From Salvator merianae (taxonomy: Eukaryota > Chordata > Lepidosauria > Squamata > Teiidae), in assembly GCA_003586115.2 (NCBI GenBank), contig QVOM02000042.1, positions 35,160,115 through 35,224,114 on the forward strand: a stretch of 64,000 nucleotides of DNA, given 5' to 3'. The translations under genes were made by a program, and so were the position numbers. This document shows, one piece after another, positions 1-14,244 of the stretch (positions within the stretch are counted from its first letter, which is position 1; every line of letters begins with the position of its first letter). A model generated the notes under the pieces. The model was not told the DNA's origin. It was given only the letters and a program-made list of their open reading frames with translations, and ran no database searches.

Positions 1-112
1 AATCTATGGGGTATGTTTAAACAATGTAAAGCAAACGCTCAATTTCCTGTGTTCTTCTAGAATAAGCTACAGACAAACTTAGACATCTGCAAGCATCAAA
101 CAACTGTTTCAC

Positions 113-211
113 CTTGTCTTGGATGTCGATGCGGGCACCTCGGTTAAGAAATAACTGAAGCATCTGAATGTTTCCACATCCAGCAGCAATTAGGAATGGA
201 GGCGTCCCGTG
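113..211 (-). CDS. DAPK1: DAPK1 coding exon: first ankyrin unit (residues 378-410); gene continues beyond position 1
   Basis: This exon is 33 codons, one ankyrin repeat length, beginning HGTPPFLIAAGCGNIQMLQL and ending RIDIQDK. The TPP-L-AA and GN hallmarks of an ankyrin repeat are present. The acceptor is CGTTACAG and the donor GTGAAA, which is a weak match. Presence of this unit separates DAPK1 from DAPK2 and DAPK3. The other repeats, the ROC-COR GTPase-like region and the death domain are outside the window. Several residues differ from human, more than in the kinase exons. Confidence 0.95.
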
Positions 212-1906
212 CTGTAACGAACAAGCAATTAAAACTGAGCACAAATTACAGGAGAGAAACACATATAGCAAACACGTATTTTTTTCTAAATCACACAGAC
301 CTCACCACACTATCATGCTATTTCTGAAAAACTGTATTTTTATCACCACGAAATCCAATCCAGTTACTTTTATATTGTACTTGGTTGTTAAGTGTAACAA
401 AAATAAAACACACTGGAATAATGTGAAAATGACATAATATAACCATTAAAAAGATCTATGATAAGACGAAGACTATCTGGTTAATGCGTGAGATATAGAA
501 TGAATATAGTTCATCATGTAATACAGTCAAGGAAAGAAGAAAATCCCAAACCAAACAGCAGTGTCTTTTTGCATTATCAGGAATGAAATTCCTACAATGC
601 ATAAAGTAACACTGCCACTATATTTAGTGACGATTTAATGAAAACACCATATTAAATCCCTGGGCCATTTTGTATTTGTGGCAGTTGAAGTGTTCCATCT
701 GTAACAGCTCTTAAAGGAACCATTCCCAGCTGGAGTGGTCCCACAATCTTGGAAAAAGGCCACCTGCAGTTGGATGACTTGTTCTGGGACAGGCCCTGTG
801 CTGTGGCTGAAGCCCACCATCATCTCCCTGCTGTTCTGAAGCTCACAAAATGCAATTTGGTCTGCCACTCATACATGCCCTCCTACTAAGCAGGAACAGG
901 AGGGTGTGCAGGCTTCTGCATGGCTCCCTGGGCCGGTCTAGCAGCCCCTGGAACACCAGCAGACCTGACAAAACAGATCTACCAGTTCCTTGGTTTAGGA
1001 GGCCATTTTGGCTGCTTTAGATCAGGCCATGCGGCATCCAGTGTGGATGCAGCATGCTAGCAAGGACCGGAGTCTCTCCAGACCATATCAGAATGCAGGA
1101 AAGAGAGGCACTAAAGAGGACTTGCTGCTTTGCTTTATCGGTCTAAAGGTAAGTGTGGAAACAGTTCTGATCTGGGCTAACAATGGATAAGGTACTGAAG
1201 GGGGTGGAAGGCAGAAGAAAGTGGAGAAGGACTGCATGTGATACAGCCAACCTTTGGATTTAGGACCACTGAAGACCAGACAAATAAGATTCATTGGGAA
1301 GATATGAAGATCAAATGAATTAAGTGTGTTCATTCTAATGGAAAACCAGCTTTCTTTAGAGTATGGGAGGTAGGAACTGGTTTTAAATATCATTAAAAAA
1401 CAAAAGGAACAATTAACAGGCACGTCTTAATCAAGGACAGAAACTAAATAAAAAACCTGAAGTTTAAACTACTTTATTTCCCAGCATGGAATAATCACTA
1501 TTCTGCAAAAAAAAAAAATTCCTAATTTTTATTATTTTTTTTAAACATTCCTTGCCATATCATGCCTTCCATCTTATATGCTGGGAAATATGGCAATTTC
1601 AAAGAAAGACAAACTAGATTTCAAGTGTGGTTCAACAATGTGGCTTAAAGATGTTGGGTTCTGCCCAAAAAGAATGCTTCCCTCCTGCTTCAGCTTGACA
1701 GCAGAAGCTGAAATATGCCAAATGAGTTTTTTAATTCTTGGGAATGATTCACATGCAAGAACTGGATGACAAGGATAGGGCTTTGTTCATAGATGCACCA
1801 AGGGGAACTGAAAAAAAATCAAAACCAACAAGCTACAACAATTTGCTTTACAAGTTCATAAAAACAGAGCATCCTCAAGTAATTCGGAGAAGTTTGGATG
1901 TCATAC
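212..1906. other. DAPK1 intron, 1.7 kb, mostly featureless
   Basis: This intron separates the linker and ankyrin exons. About 650-1010 is richer in G and C than its surroundings and looks like a decayed retroposon, but I could not assign it to a family. The remainder is AT-rich with short poly-A runs (about 1507-1518) and nothing that looks coding. Confidence 0.7.
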
Positions 1907-2026
1907 CTTGTTAGGTTGATTGACATCATAATTGGTCAAAGACCCCAGAAGATGCTGGAGACCAGGAACGTTGTCATCATTGATAGCATGAATGATGGCT
2001 TTCATCACAAAGGAATCTTCCTCATC
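1907..2026 (-). CDS. DAPK1: DAPK1 coding exon: linker into the ankyrin region (residues 338-377)
   Basis: This exon is 40 codons, in phase 0 at both ends. It reads DEEDSFVMKAIIHAINDDNV and ends TNYDVNQPNK. It follows the calmodulin helix and forms the first helices that pack against the ankyrin stack. The acceptor is TTAACTTATGAG, with a poor pyrimidine tract and a less common GAG end. The donor is GTATGA. The phases and the protein match to DAPK1 are otherwise exact. Confidence 0.94.
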
Positions 2027-4312
2027 CTCATAAGTTAACCATGAAGTAGCATTGTGGAAATAGAAGGGGAAGTAGGAGAGAAAAGTAGTTATTTGCTTTG
2101 GGAAACTTCTCTTGGAAGAATAAGCAAAGCAATAAAAACCATCATGGCAATGTATCCCTTAATTAAACAATACGGTAGTCAAGCTGCTAAATTATCTGCA
2201 AATGTTTGATAGGTTTTACTTTCTCTGTTAAGAGGTCTTCTTTTCATGCTTTGCATATGTTATTCACATGACACAAAAGAACTTTGTGTCCTAAAAAGTT
2301 TCTATTTATATTTCATAACTGAAGACTTAAAAAAAAAAAAAAAATTCAACACAGAACACAGGAACAAGCAGTATCTATTTCTCAAGAGAGATTGAGCAAA
2401 AGCTTTAGAGAGAAAAATGCTACAATTACTTTTAAGTGTATTTATGTTTTAAACCAGAGCAGCACAAGACTGCAATCCTCTCTGCTGGGGTGGTGGTTTA
2501 GTGAAAGTTAAAATAACTGATTTGGCATAAAAACAGAAACAGCGTATCAGTTAGTGGAGATATTATTTACAAAAATGTGGAAGCTAGCAAAATGACAAAA
2601 AGAGATTAAGGCAGAGTAGATGGCACTCTGCAAAATTTCTGATGCCTAAGCATTTTAATTGCAAGGGTGAAAACTGGTACTTAAACTACTATTTCAGCAC
2701 TGCTGAATAGAGAAAGTCATTCTTAAAGTATATAATGTAAACTTAACACATACACACCAGATTCATACATCTTCAAATATAAAATCTGAAGGTGTTCATG
2801 TATCTTCTGTTATGAGTGAATCATAAAAGACTAACATTTCTTAAATAACTGCGATAAGCAATGGCAGTAAAAACTACAGCTAATACATCTTGGGTTCTTT
2901 TTTTCATTTAATTTGAATAAATTGCTGTTGCCACTGTTGTTGAGTATCACCAAGTTGATACTTGGTTGACTGCATGGGCGCCTCCATGGACACCTCTGTG
3001 CAGTTTTCCTGGCAGAGATACAGACACGGTTTGCCATTGCCTACTTCTGGGGAAAAGCTGTAGATTGAACCAGCAGCCCCTCTACTTTCCAGGCAGTTTG
3101 CTCTACCACTAAGCTACAGCTGTGACCAATTTTAATAAATACATACCATCAAAATACTACTTTAGGAATGAAGGAAACAATAAAACAAAACAGAACAGTA
3201 TACATTCTATATGCAATTCCTTCCCAGCTGAGTTAATCCTATAATAATTACTATTCAATAAATATCATCCTACTCTGTACTCCCACATTCCCTTGTACTT
3301 CCTATACTCCCCTTTCCACCCCCACTCTATCTGCTCAGCACATTGAACCACTGAATGTGTTAATATTCACATTGAATAGTTAATATTCAAAAACCTTTTC
3401 CAATCATTTGGAAGACCACTTTTATAACATCTACTAATTCTCTGTTCCCCTTATTTCATAACCCATAATTCTCCCACTTATATGCTTTTCTCCATTTGCC
3501 TGCTACAAGCTGCTTTTCTTTCCCTAGCAAAATCAAAAGTTATTTGATCGGCTAAATAGTGATATCATCTGCCCATTTTCCAGTGATTCAGTTCTTTCCA
3601 TCTTCCTATGACCAATTGTTTGACTGTATAATAATCCTTCTTCCTAATTTTCTGTTCCTTAAAACTTCGTAATATACATTTTTCTTCGGTCTAGACAATA
3701 TCACTTCACATTATTTTGTTTACTTCTACACCTATCTTTCTCCAAAATGCTTGAACTGTTTCACTGATCTGTGAAAAAGATCTTATTGCAAATTGATATT
3801 TTATTTTCCCTTACGCTATCAATTTTCTAGTAAGTGAATTATTAAATAAACAGGGTGGCACCCTGGTTAACTAATGGCTTCTCTGTGAGAAGAAATGCAA
3901 GGAATTCTTTCACATTTTAGTACTCCAATGTTTGTTTAGCAAGAACCTGATGTAGTCAAGATGCCACAGAAAAAGCAAGGAAGAGTGAATGTCAGTCTGC
4001 ATGTTTGCTTGAACCTGCTGGCCCACTCTTCCTACTTAAGGAAACATTTAAACATTGACTGCTAGTGATGCGCAGGCTTGCACTCATAGTACCACAGTGC
4101 ATTTAGCTTTGCTAAGAAGAGCAGGCAACAGATACTGGGCAGAGTTTCAGCATTTTTCTTTAAATAGATTGGGGGCTTAGCCTATCTTGCAAGTATTTCT
4201 GTTTCTGATCCCAATATAAGTTATCTACAGAGTATTGTTTGCATGCTTTACTAGTACTGAGCAGATGATAACATTATATATTAATTGACACACACACTAT
4301 GCATTTACTTAC
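2027..4312. other. DAPK1 intron, 2.3 kb, with one SINE
   Basis: The only assignable feature is a minus-strand tRNA-derived SINE at about 2945-3124. A poly-A run lies at about 2329-2344. 3200-3850 is pyrimidine-rich and 3850-4300 is unremarkable. Confidence 0.7.
2945..3124 (-). repeat. tRNA-derived SINE (squamate type)
   Basis: Read on the minus strand, this starts with a tRNA-like promoter: an A-box-like TAGCTTAGTGGTAGAGCA, then CTGCCTGGAAAG, then a B-box-like GGTTCAATC. A body containing GCAATGGCAAACC follows. Two relatives occur at about 57022-57180 (minus) and 26648-26800 (plus). The body resembles the SINE group of lizards and snakes that shares its tail with BovB LINEs. Family naming is inference. 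Confidence 0.7.
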
Positions 4313-4405
4313 CAGAGTATCATCGCTCCTAGCCACACTCATGTTACTTCTGGATAGAAACGACCTTGATAATCTTTGGCATAATGATATTAAACGCACA
4401 GATTG
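4313..4405 (-). CDS. DAPK1: DAPK1 coding exon: calmodulin-binding helix with Ser308 (residues 307-337)
   Basis: This exon is 31 codons, in phase 0 at both ends. It starts QSVRLISLCQRLSRSFLSRS and continues NMSVARSDDTL. The second residue is Ser308, whose autophosphorylation lowers calmodulin affinity and keeps the human enzyme off; it and the surrounding helix appear unchanged. The acceptor is TACAAAAG, with a weak pyrimidine tract, and the donor is GTAAGT. The exon boundary falls inside the calmodulin-binding helix. Confidence 0.96.
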
Positions 4406-5246
4406 CTTTTGTAAGGGAAGAAACAAATATACATTTATGAAAACTAACTATAGATCATACAACAAACATAAATCTAGGCCATCATGCTATATTTACTGGT
4501 GTCCTTTGTTACAAAATAGGAACATAATGTTAATAACGTAATAATTGTATAGTGTTAATAATATAATTAAGATCTATTCATCACATGATGATAAAATTGG
4601 CTTGTGCATTCTACTGTGCCAAAAAGTGAAAAGTCTAGGCATAGTAACAGAAGTTTAAGCTCTCCTTGGATGAAAGAGCAAATGTGTCTCTTGCTCTTTC
4701 ATCCAAGGAGAGCTTAAACTTTTGTTCTGCAATAGTTGTTCATACAAAATCAAATACATTGTATTGCAGGAATTGAGAGTGCTAGTCCTGCAACCTCATA
4801 ATCTGTAAAACAATCACACCATCATTACAGCTCTTTTCTAGTCCAGTTAGCTTCCAGTAAAAACTACATTGCTGCTCTCCAAACTGTTATCTGCTCCATC
4901 TCTTTCCCCTTGATCCTATAGAGCCTATACAATGTCATTCCAAGTTATCATGCATGGCTCTTTCTTAAAATTTGGAGAAAATGTCCCTCAATCATCTTCT
5001 CTCTTGCCAATCATCTTTCCTACTTACTGACAGCTGAAACACGACACATATTGTTCGGCTACTCCTGCTAGCTTATCAATTTCACCTTGAAGCACTCACA
5101 CACACTCAAATCTGCATACTTGGAAAAAATTATTACAGAAATAGACTGAACTCTCAAGCGGCATCTTCATCTAAACGAGGATGGCTGAGGACTTATTCTT
5201 ATCGCAAAGCCAAACAATAACACAAAAAAGACTCGTTAGGCCTTAC
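4406..5246. other. DAPK1 intron, 0.8 kb, with hairpin
   Basis: This intron interrupts the calmodulin-binding coding sequence. Apart from the long inverted repeat at 4646-4726 I see nothing that can be assigned in it. Confidence 0.7.
4646..4726. repeat. Near-perfect inverted repeat (36-nt arms, 9-nt loop)
   Basis: Arms 4651-4681 and 4691-4721 are perfectly complementary over 31 nt around a 9-nt loop (4682-4690). After one G-T mismatch (4650/4722) they extend four more pairs. Such a stem is far longer than expected by chance. It sits inside a DAPK1 intron and would fold in the pre-mRNA. It could be a recent inverted duplication from template switching, a foldback remnant or a small-RNA hairpin. 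The sequence shows only the structure. Confidence 0.9.
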
Positions 5247-5336
5247 TTTCCACTTCCTTCTTGCAGCAAACTTTTTGAATTTTTCCATATTCACTGCAGA
5301 TGCTTTTCTACTAAGTGCTTGTAGAGTATCCTTAGG
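5247..5336 (-). CDS. DAPK1: DAPK1 coding exon: autoregulatory helix, first half (residues 277-306)
   Basis: This exon is exactly 30 codons, in phase 0 at both ends. It begins PKDTLQALSRKASAVNMEKF and ends AARRKWK. It encodes the segment after the kinase fold that blocks the active site until calmodulin binds. The Arg-Lys-Trp-Lys stretch starts the calmodulin-binding helix (about residues 302-320). The acceptor is TCTTACAG and the donor GTAAGG. The site differs from remembered human RKKWK by one conservative change (RRKWK). Confidence 0.96.
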
Positions 5337-6516
5337 CTGTAAGAAAAGCAAAATAATACTTTTGAAATATTATATTGTCTACTGAAGCAGATAGAAAATG
5401 ACACTGTACCAAGTTCCTGAAATACAAACAAAGTTTAAATTTTGGCTTGTCGGTTAAAGGATGACTTTTAAAATAAAAATGAATGGGCAAAACAGAATTC
5501 TAAATGCAGGCAAAGTACATTTTTAAAAAGTGCTCAATTTATCATCAAGGTAATTAAACTCATATGAGTAAAATGAAAGGTTTGAAGTTGCTCTCTTGCT
5601 GCATATTAAGCTAAAATCATGCATGCTCTATGCTTAACATGTTGCTGCCATTAAAAATGCATGTGCGTAAAGCCAAACAATATTTGAGGTTTGGCTTTCT
5701 GATCAATAGATTTGTGTACTTTATTTATTGGTATTTCTCAAATGTTTTTGTCTATCTTTATTTACCAGAAGTGCTTATCCAAGAATGGTGAGTGAACTTA
5801 GAAACTCTGTAGCGGCAGATTGCTTTAGCATGATCTATTTTCGTTCCCACCACCTACTAGAACCTTCATTTGGTATTTTGACAGTGTCTTCTGGTTCAGG
5901 ACAAATTCATTTAGTCTGAACTATGGACAGAGTGCTGCAAGCAGTACAGTCACAATGGGTGCCAAGTGGCATGGAGTCGTTGGCAGCCCACTTGCCCCAG
6001 CACCTTGAGCAGCATCCAGGTGGGTATGAGGGTTGCCCAGTTCAGCCACTGTAGCCTGCACCTCAACCTGTGCCTCCTAATCAGCCTGTAAGCTAACAGC
6101 TGCACCACTTGCCCAGGGACTCAAAAACCAGCTGAGTGAGGACACGCCTTGTCCTCAGCTGCTGTAGGTGGTGTTCTATCCTGTCCTCAGGTTCCGGTCC
6201 CCTGGCCTTGCCCCGACTGCCCCTGTCCCCAAGGTATCAGATGCTGCCTCCTCTCTGTGTGTGTCTGATCTGTCCAAATATGGGCACTGGGTACTGAAAA
6301 TTAGTTCATTTTTAAAAGAATGCAGACTACTTCAAGTCCTTCTAATTAGCAGCAAGCCCTGGGCACCATTTTGGAATACAGGAGTGTGAAAATAAGAGTA
6401 AATGAGTTTAAGTGATGTAGACAGTTGAAGGCACCAGTTAAATTACAAGCCTTCAAAACAAAAAAAACAAATGTGCAACAAAAACAATATTGTGCGATAG
6501 CTATCTATACACTTAC
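5337..6516. other. DAPK1 intron, 1.2 kb, with a GC-rich segment
   Basis: About 5925-6260 is clearly richer in G and C and in CA/TG steps than the surrounding intron and has the look of an old inserted repeat, but no ends or family could be recognised. The rest is AT-rich and unassigned. Confidence 0.6.
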
Positions 6517-6562
6517 CTTGATCCAGGGGTGCTGCAAACTGTCTTGAATTGTCATTCTCTTC
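6517..6562 (-). CDS. DAPK1: DAPK1 short coding exon: end of kinase domain (residues 261-276)
   Basis: This 46-nt exon completes Lys261 and encodes KRMTIQDSLQHPWIK, the invariant arginine and HPWI segment that end the protein kinase fold. The acceptor is TTTGAAAG and the donor GTAAGT. It ends in phase 0, so the following autoregulatory exon starts with a full codon. Confidence 0.95.
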
Positions 6563-8120
<1,558 letters not shown>

Positions 8121-8147
8121 AGAATGTAAGTTATTACACCAATGCTC
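8121..8147 (-). CDS. DAPK1: DAPK1 micro-exon: helix F (residues 201-210)
   Basis: This 27-nt exon encodes SIGVITYI between a base that completes Trp201 and two bases that start Leu210. It is flanked by CTTTTCAG and GTAAGT. Together with the 49-nt exon only 99 nt upstream it forms a tightly packed pair. Protein continuity requires it: without it helix F of the kinase C-lobe would be lost, although the frame would be kept because 27 is a multiple of three. Confidence 0.94.
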
Positions 8148-8246
8148 CTGAAAAGTGAAAGCAGGAAAAAAAAAGAATGTTTCAGGATTAAAATGCACAG
8201 AGTAAAATGCAAAACTTCAAATGTATGAGAGAAGCCAAGTACTTAC

Positions 8247-8295
8247 CACATATCTGCTTCAAGGCCGAGTGGTTCATAGTTAACTATTTCAGGAG
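8247..8295 (-). CDS. DAPK1: DAPK1 short coding exon: APE motif (residues 185-201)
   Basis: This 49-nt exon completes Ala185 and encodes PEIVNYEPLGLEADM plus two bases of Trp201. It contains the APE motif that closes the activation segment and the aspartate of DMW that anchors the catalytic loop. Flanking signals are TCTCTTAG and GTAAGT. Its reading phase fits the exons on both sides exactly (2 + 45 + 2 nt). Although tiny, the match to the DAPK kinase sequence is unambiguous. Confidence 0.95.
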
Positions 8296-10174
<1,879 letters not shown>

Positions 10175-10534
10175 TCAGGAGAATGCTTACTCTAGATGAG
10201 TGCTAAGCACCTTTCTTTGGAAATGCATCTGAGATTTTCCCTTTTGAAATAAAAAAAGTGTGCATGTGTGTATGCATATTTACAACTATCAAAACACACA
10301 CAGAGACTTACATTCCCTATATCCATAGATTACACAGGCAGAATACAAAGGGTTGATCCATACATCACAGTGGCTATGGGAACACTGATGTTAGAGAACT
10401 GAATCCTGTTTATACAGGATTTCCAAATCCATTTATAGCTTTCTTTCTACTGACACTATATAAATGCATCCCAGGAAAATTTCAAGACTCCGAATTGTTC
10501 TTCCCAAAAGAATTTTAAAGATTTCAGGCAAAGG

Positions 10535-10620
10535 CCTTTATTTATTTATTTAGGACATTTATATGCCTCTTCTCACTAGAAAAATCACAACGCGGCTTAC
10601 AAAAAAATATTAAAAGCAAG
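10535..10620 (-). repeat. LINE-type 3' end with TTTA tail
   Basis: On the minus strand this reads GTAAGCCGCGTTGTGATTTT, then GGCATATAAAT and a TTTA-type tail. This resembles the terminal segment of squamate L2/CR1-like retroposons. It lies just outside the duplicated block. Confidence 0.5.
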
Positions 10621-10887
10621 GGTAAAACCACGTGCATGGAAAGATCAGCCATTAAGAATATTAAAAATTGTGTGGGTCAGAGAAATAAATGGACAATCAC
10701 ACAGGGAATGTCTGACTGGATGAGTCTTTAATAGGTGCTTGCATGTTCTAAGTGTAGGCACTTCACGAATAGCAGGTGGGAGACCAATCCATAGGGAAGC
10801 TGCTACCAGCACAGAGAAGGATCATCATAAGATGGCATTCTGTATATGGTAGAACTGCAGTAAGTTCTCTCCAGATGATGCCAGGGC

Positions 10888-11082
10888 CAGAGATAGCTCG
10901 TCGCTTTAAGCGTGGGTGTTCGCATGTAGCTGGAAGGGGAGATCGCTGGCCACAAAAACACGCCCCTCCCTGGGCACATCTTGCAGTGGCCTGCTGCAGA
11001 TAAAAACACAGATCTCGGGACCAGCGATCTCCCCTTCCAGCGACATGAGAACACCCGCGCTTAAAGTGATGAATCGTCGCTG
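10888..11082. mobile_element. Non-autonomous hAT transposon (MITE), 195 bp, copy A
   Basis: Ends start with CAGAGATAG and, on the other strand, CAGCGACGA. Inside are long inverted arms (about 53 nt) sharing CTTTAAGCG, GGGTGTTC and GGAAGGGGAGATCGCTGG. The flanks are GCCAGGGC and GTCAGGGC, an 8-bp target duplication with one change, as expected for hAT elements. There is no coding capacity. It has split an older dispersed repeat. The related shorter element at 35961-36097 supports a family. Confidence 0.8.
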
Positions 11083-12081
11083 GTCAGGGCTCTTCCACAC
11101 TAGTAACAAGAAAGGTACTATGGTCCCAGTGCCTTGTTTAGTGCCTTATATGCCAAGCATAAAACCTTGAACCTGGCCCAATGGCTAACTGGCAAACAGT
11201 GCAATTGTTTAAGCACAGGAGTGATGTGTGCCCCCACAGGCAGCTCACTGGTTGTTGTATTTTGTGTCCAGAGCATATACATGGGTAGCCCCACACAGAT
11301 CGCATTAATGGTAGTCCAAACATGAAGCTACCAGGGCACAGATATATGACAAAGATTAGCATCCAGTTTACAGATACTAATACATATATGTAGATTAAGA
11401 TTTAGAAATAATTGCTAATATTTGTTTCCATCTCATAGAAGACAATGTAAGATAATTAATTTGACATCTAAATCACATTTTTTTAAGGAAAGATTTCAAT
11501 TAATTTGTACCTCATTTCCAGACTAACACAAGTTGGTTCTGATCTAACAATCAGTTATTTTTCAATTAATTTGTCTCCAATTTATTTCTTTTAACAGAAG
11601 GATCTCGCTCAAAATAATTTTTTTACTTCAATGAATTGCTCCTGTCTATTAATAATCACTTACAGTTTGGCTTGCACTTACTTGAGTGACAGGCAAGACA
11701 GTGTAAAAAAGAAGGCAAAACTGCCATGTAGTTGTTCAACATTGGGCTGGAAAGCACCAGTTGTTGCAAAAATCATTTGGCCTAGGTTATCAAGCAAGTG
11801 AGCATGGTACGGAATGGGACTGGATGACCAATATTTGAAATTGCACTTCCTAAAGTTGAAAACATTTTATCACACTGAAAAGACTATTGCATGTAGAGTA
11901 TAAACTCCAAACTATATCCATGTTCTCTGCTTCCCTATAGTAGTTTTGGTTAAACAGTTGACATCTGAAGAATCCACTGGTTTTCCCTTTCAGTCCCCTT
12001 CCCCCATTCAAAACAATAATTAACATTAAAATTTGCTGAAAGGATCAATTACACAGTATTTCCAGGCTAAAAAGCTAGTCA

Positions 12082-12288
<207 letters not shown>

Positions 12289-12586
12289 TTAAAGGCTTTG
12301 TACAGCTATAGCAAGAAAGGCCAGCAACTCTTAAAAGCTTTTCTATATGGGACATGAATATTTTTTAAAATTTAGAAGTGCAAAAGTTTTAATTTAATCC
12401 GCCAAGTACCCATAAAAACTCTAGTCTGAACATAAGCCGCACTGCAAATAAAAATTTTATGATGAGACGTAAAAATTAACTGAGGAAGATCATGTGTTTC
12501 AAGAGTACTTGGTGCATGACAGGAAATAAAAGTATTGGCAAGTTTCCTATTGCAAAGGAAAAACAGAATATTATGCAAGTACTGAC

Positions 12587-12587
12587 N
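12587..12587. other. Ambiguous base / assembly join
   Basis: This is the only N in the window. It lies exactly at the junction of the two identical 1,954-bp copies, as expected if two contigs that both contained this block were placed end to end instead of merged. Confidence 0.9.
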
Positions 12588-12843
12588 ATGCATGGAAAGA
12601 TCAGCCATTAAGAATATTAAAAATTGTGTGGGTCAGAGAAATAAATGGACAATCACACAGGGAATGTCTGACTGGATGAGTCTTTAATAGGTGCTTGCAT
12701 GTTCTAAGTGTAGGCACTTCACGAATAGCAGGTGGGAGACCAATCCATAGGGAAGCTGCTACCAGCACAGAGAAGGATCATCATAAGATGGCATTCTGTA
12801 TATGGTAGAACTGCAGTAAGTTCTCTCCAGATGATGCCAGGGC

Positions 12844-13038
12844 CAGAGATAGCTCGTCGCTTTAAGCGTGGGTGTTCGCATGTAGCTGGAAGGGGAGATC
12901 GCTGGCCACAAAAACACGCCCCTCCCTGGGCACATCTTGCAGTGGCCTGCTGCAGATAAAAACACAGATCTCGGGACCAGCGATCTCCCCTTCCAGCGAC
13001 ATGAGAACACCCGCGCTTAAAGTGATGAATCGTCGCTG
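12844..13038. mobile_element. Non-autonomous hAT transposon (MITE), copy B of the duplicated block
   Basis: This has the same sequence as 10888-11082, including its 8-bp flanks. It was copied with the block and does not represent a separate insertion. Confidence 0.8.
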
Positions 13039-14037
13039 GTCAGGGCTCTTCCACACTAGTAACAAGAAAGGTACTATGGTCCCAGTGCCTTGTTTAGTGC
13101 CTTATATGCCAAGCATAAAACCTTGAACCTGGCCCAATGGCTAACTGGCAAACAGTGCAATTGTTTAAGCACAGGAGTGATGTGTGCCCCCACAGGCAGC
13201 TCACTGGTTGTTGTATTTTGTGTCCAGAGCATATACATGGGTAGCCCCACACAGATCGCATTAATGGTAGTCCAAACATGAAGCTACCAGGGCACAGATA
13301 TATGACAAAGATTAGCATCCAGTTTACAGATACTAATACATATATGTAGATTAAGATTTAGAAATAATTGCTAATATTTGTTTCCATCTCATAGAAGACA
13401 ATGTAAGATAATTAATTTGACATCTAAATCACATTTTTTTAAGGAAAGATTTCAATTAATTTGTACCTCATTTCCAGACTAACACAAGTTGGTTCTGATC
13501 TAACAATCAGTTATTTTTCAATTAATTTGTCTCCAATTTATTTCTTTTAACAGAAGGATCTCGCTCAAAATAATTTTTTTACTTCAATGAATTGCTCCTG
13601 TCTATTAATAATCACTTACAGTTTGGCTTGCACTTACTTGAGTGACAGGCAAGACAGTGTAAAAAAGAAGGCAAAACTGCCATGTAGTTGTTCAACATTG
13701 GGCTGGAAAGCACCAGTTGTTGCAAAAATCATTTGGCCTAGGTTATCAAGCAAGTGAGCATGGTACGGAATGGGACTGGATGACCAATATTTGAAATTGC
13801 ACTTCCTAAAGTTGAAAACATTTTATCACACTGAAAAGACTATTGCATGTAGAGTATAAACTCCAAACTATATCCATGTTCTCTGCTTCCCTATAGTAGT
13901 TTTGGTTAAACAGTTGACATCTGAAGAATCCACTGGTTTTCCCTTTCAGTCCCCTTCCCCCATTCAAAACAATAATTAACATTAAAATTTGCTGAAAGGA
14001 TCAATTACACAGTATTTCCAGGCTAAAAAGCTAGTCA

Positions 14038-14244
<207 letters not shown>

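Noticed and set aside
2945..3124. tRNA gene suggested by A- and B-box-like sequence
   Set aside because: There is no complete cloverleaf or acceptor stem, and the same promoter is followed by a SINE body in three places.
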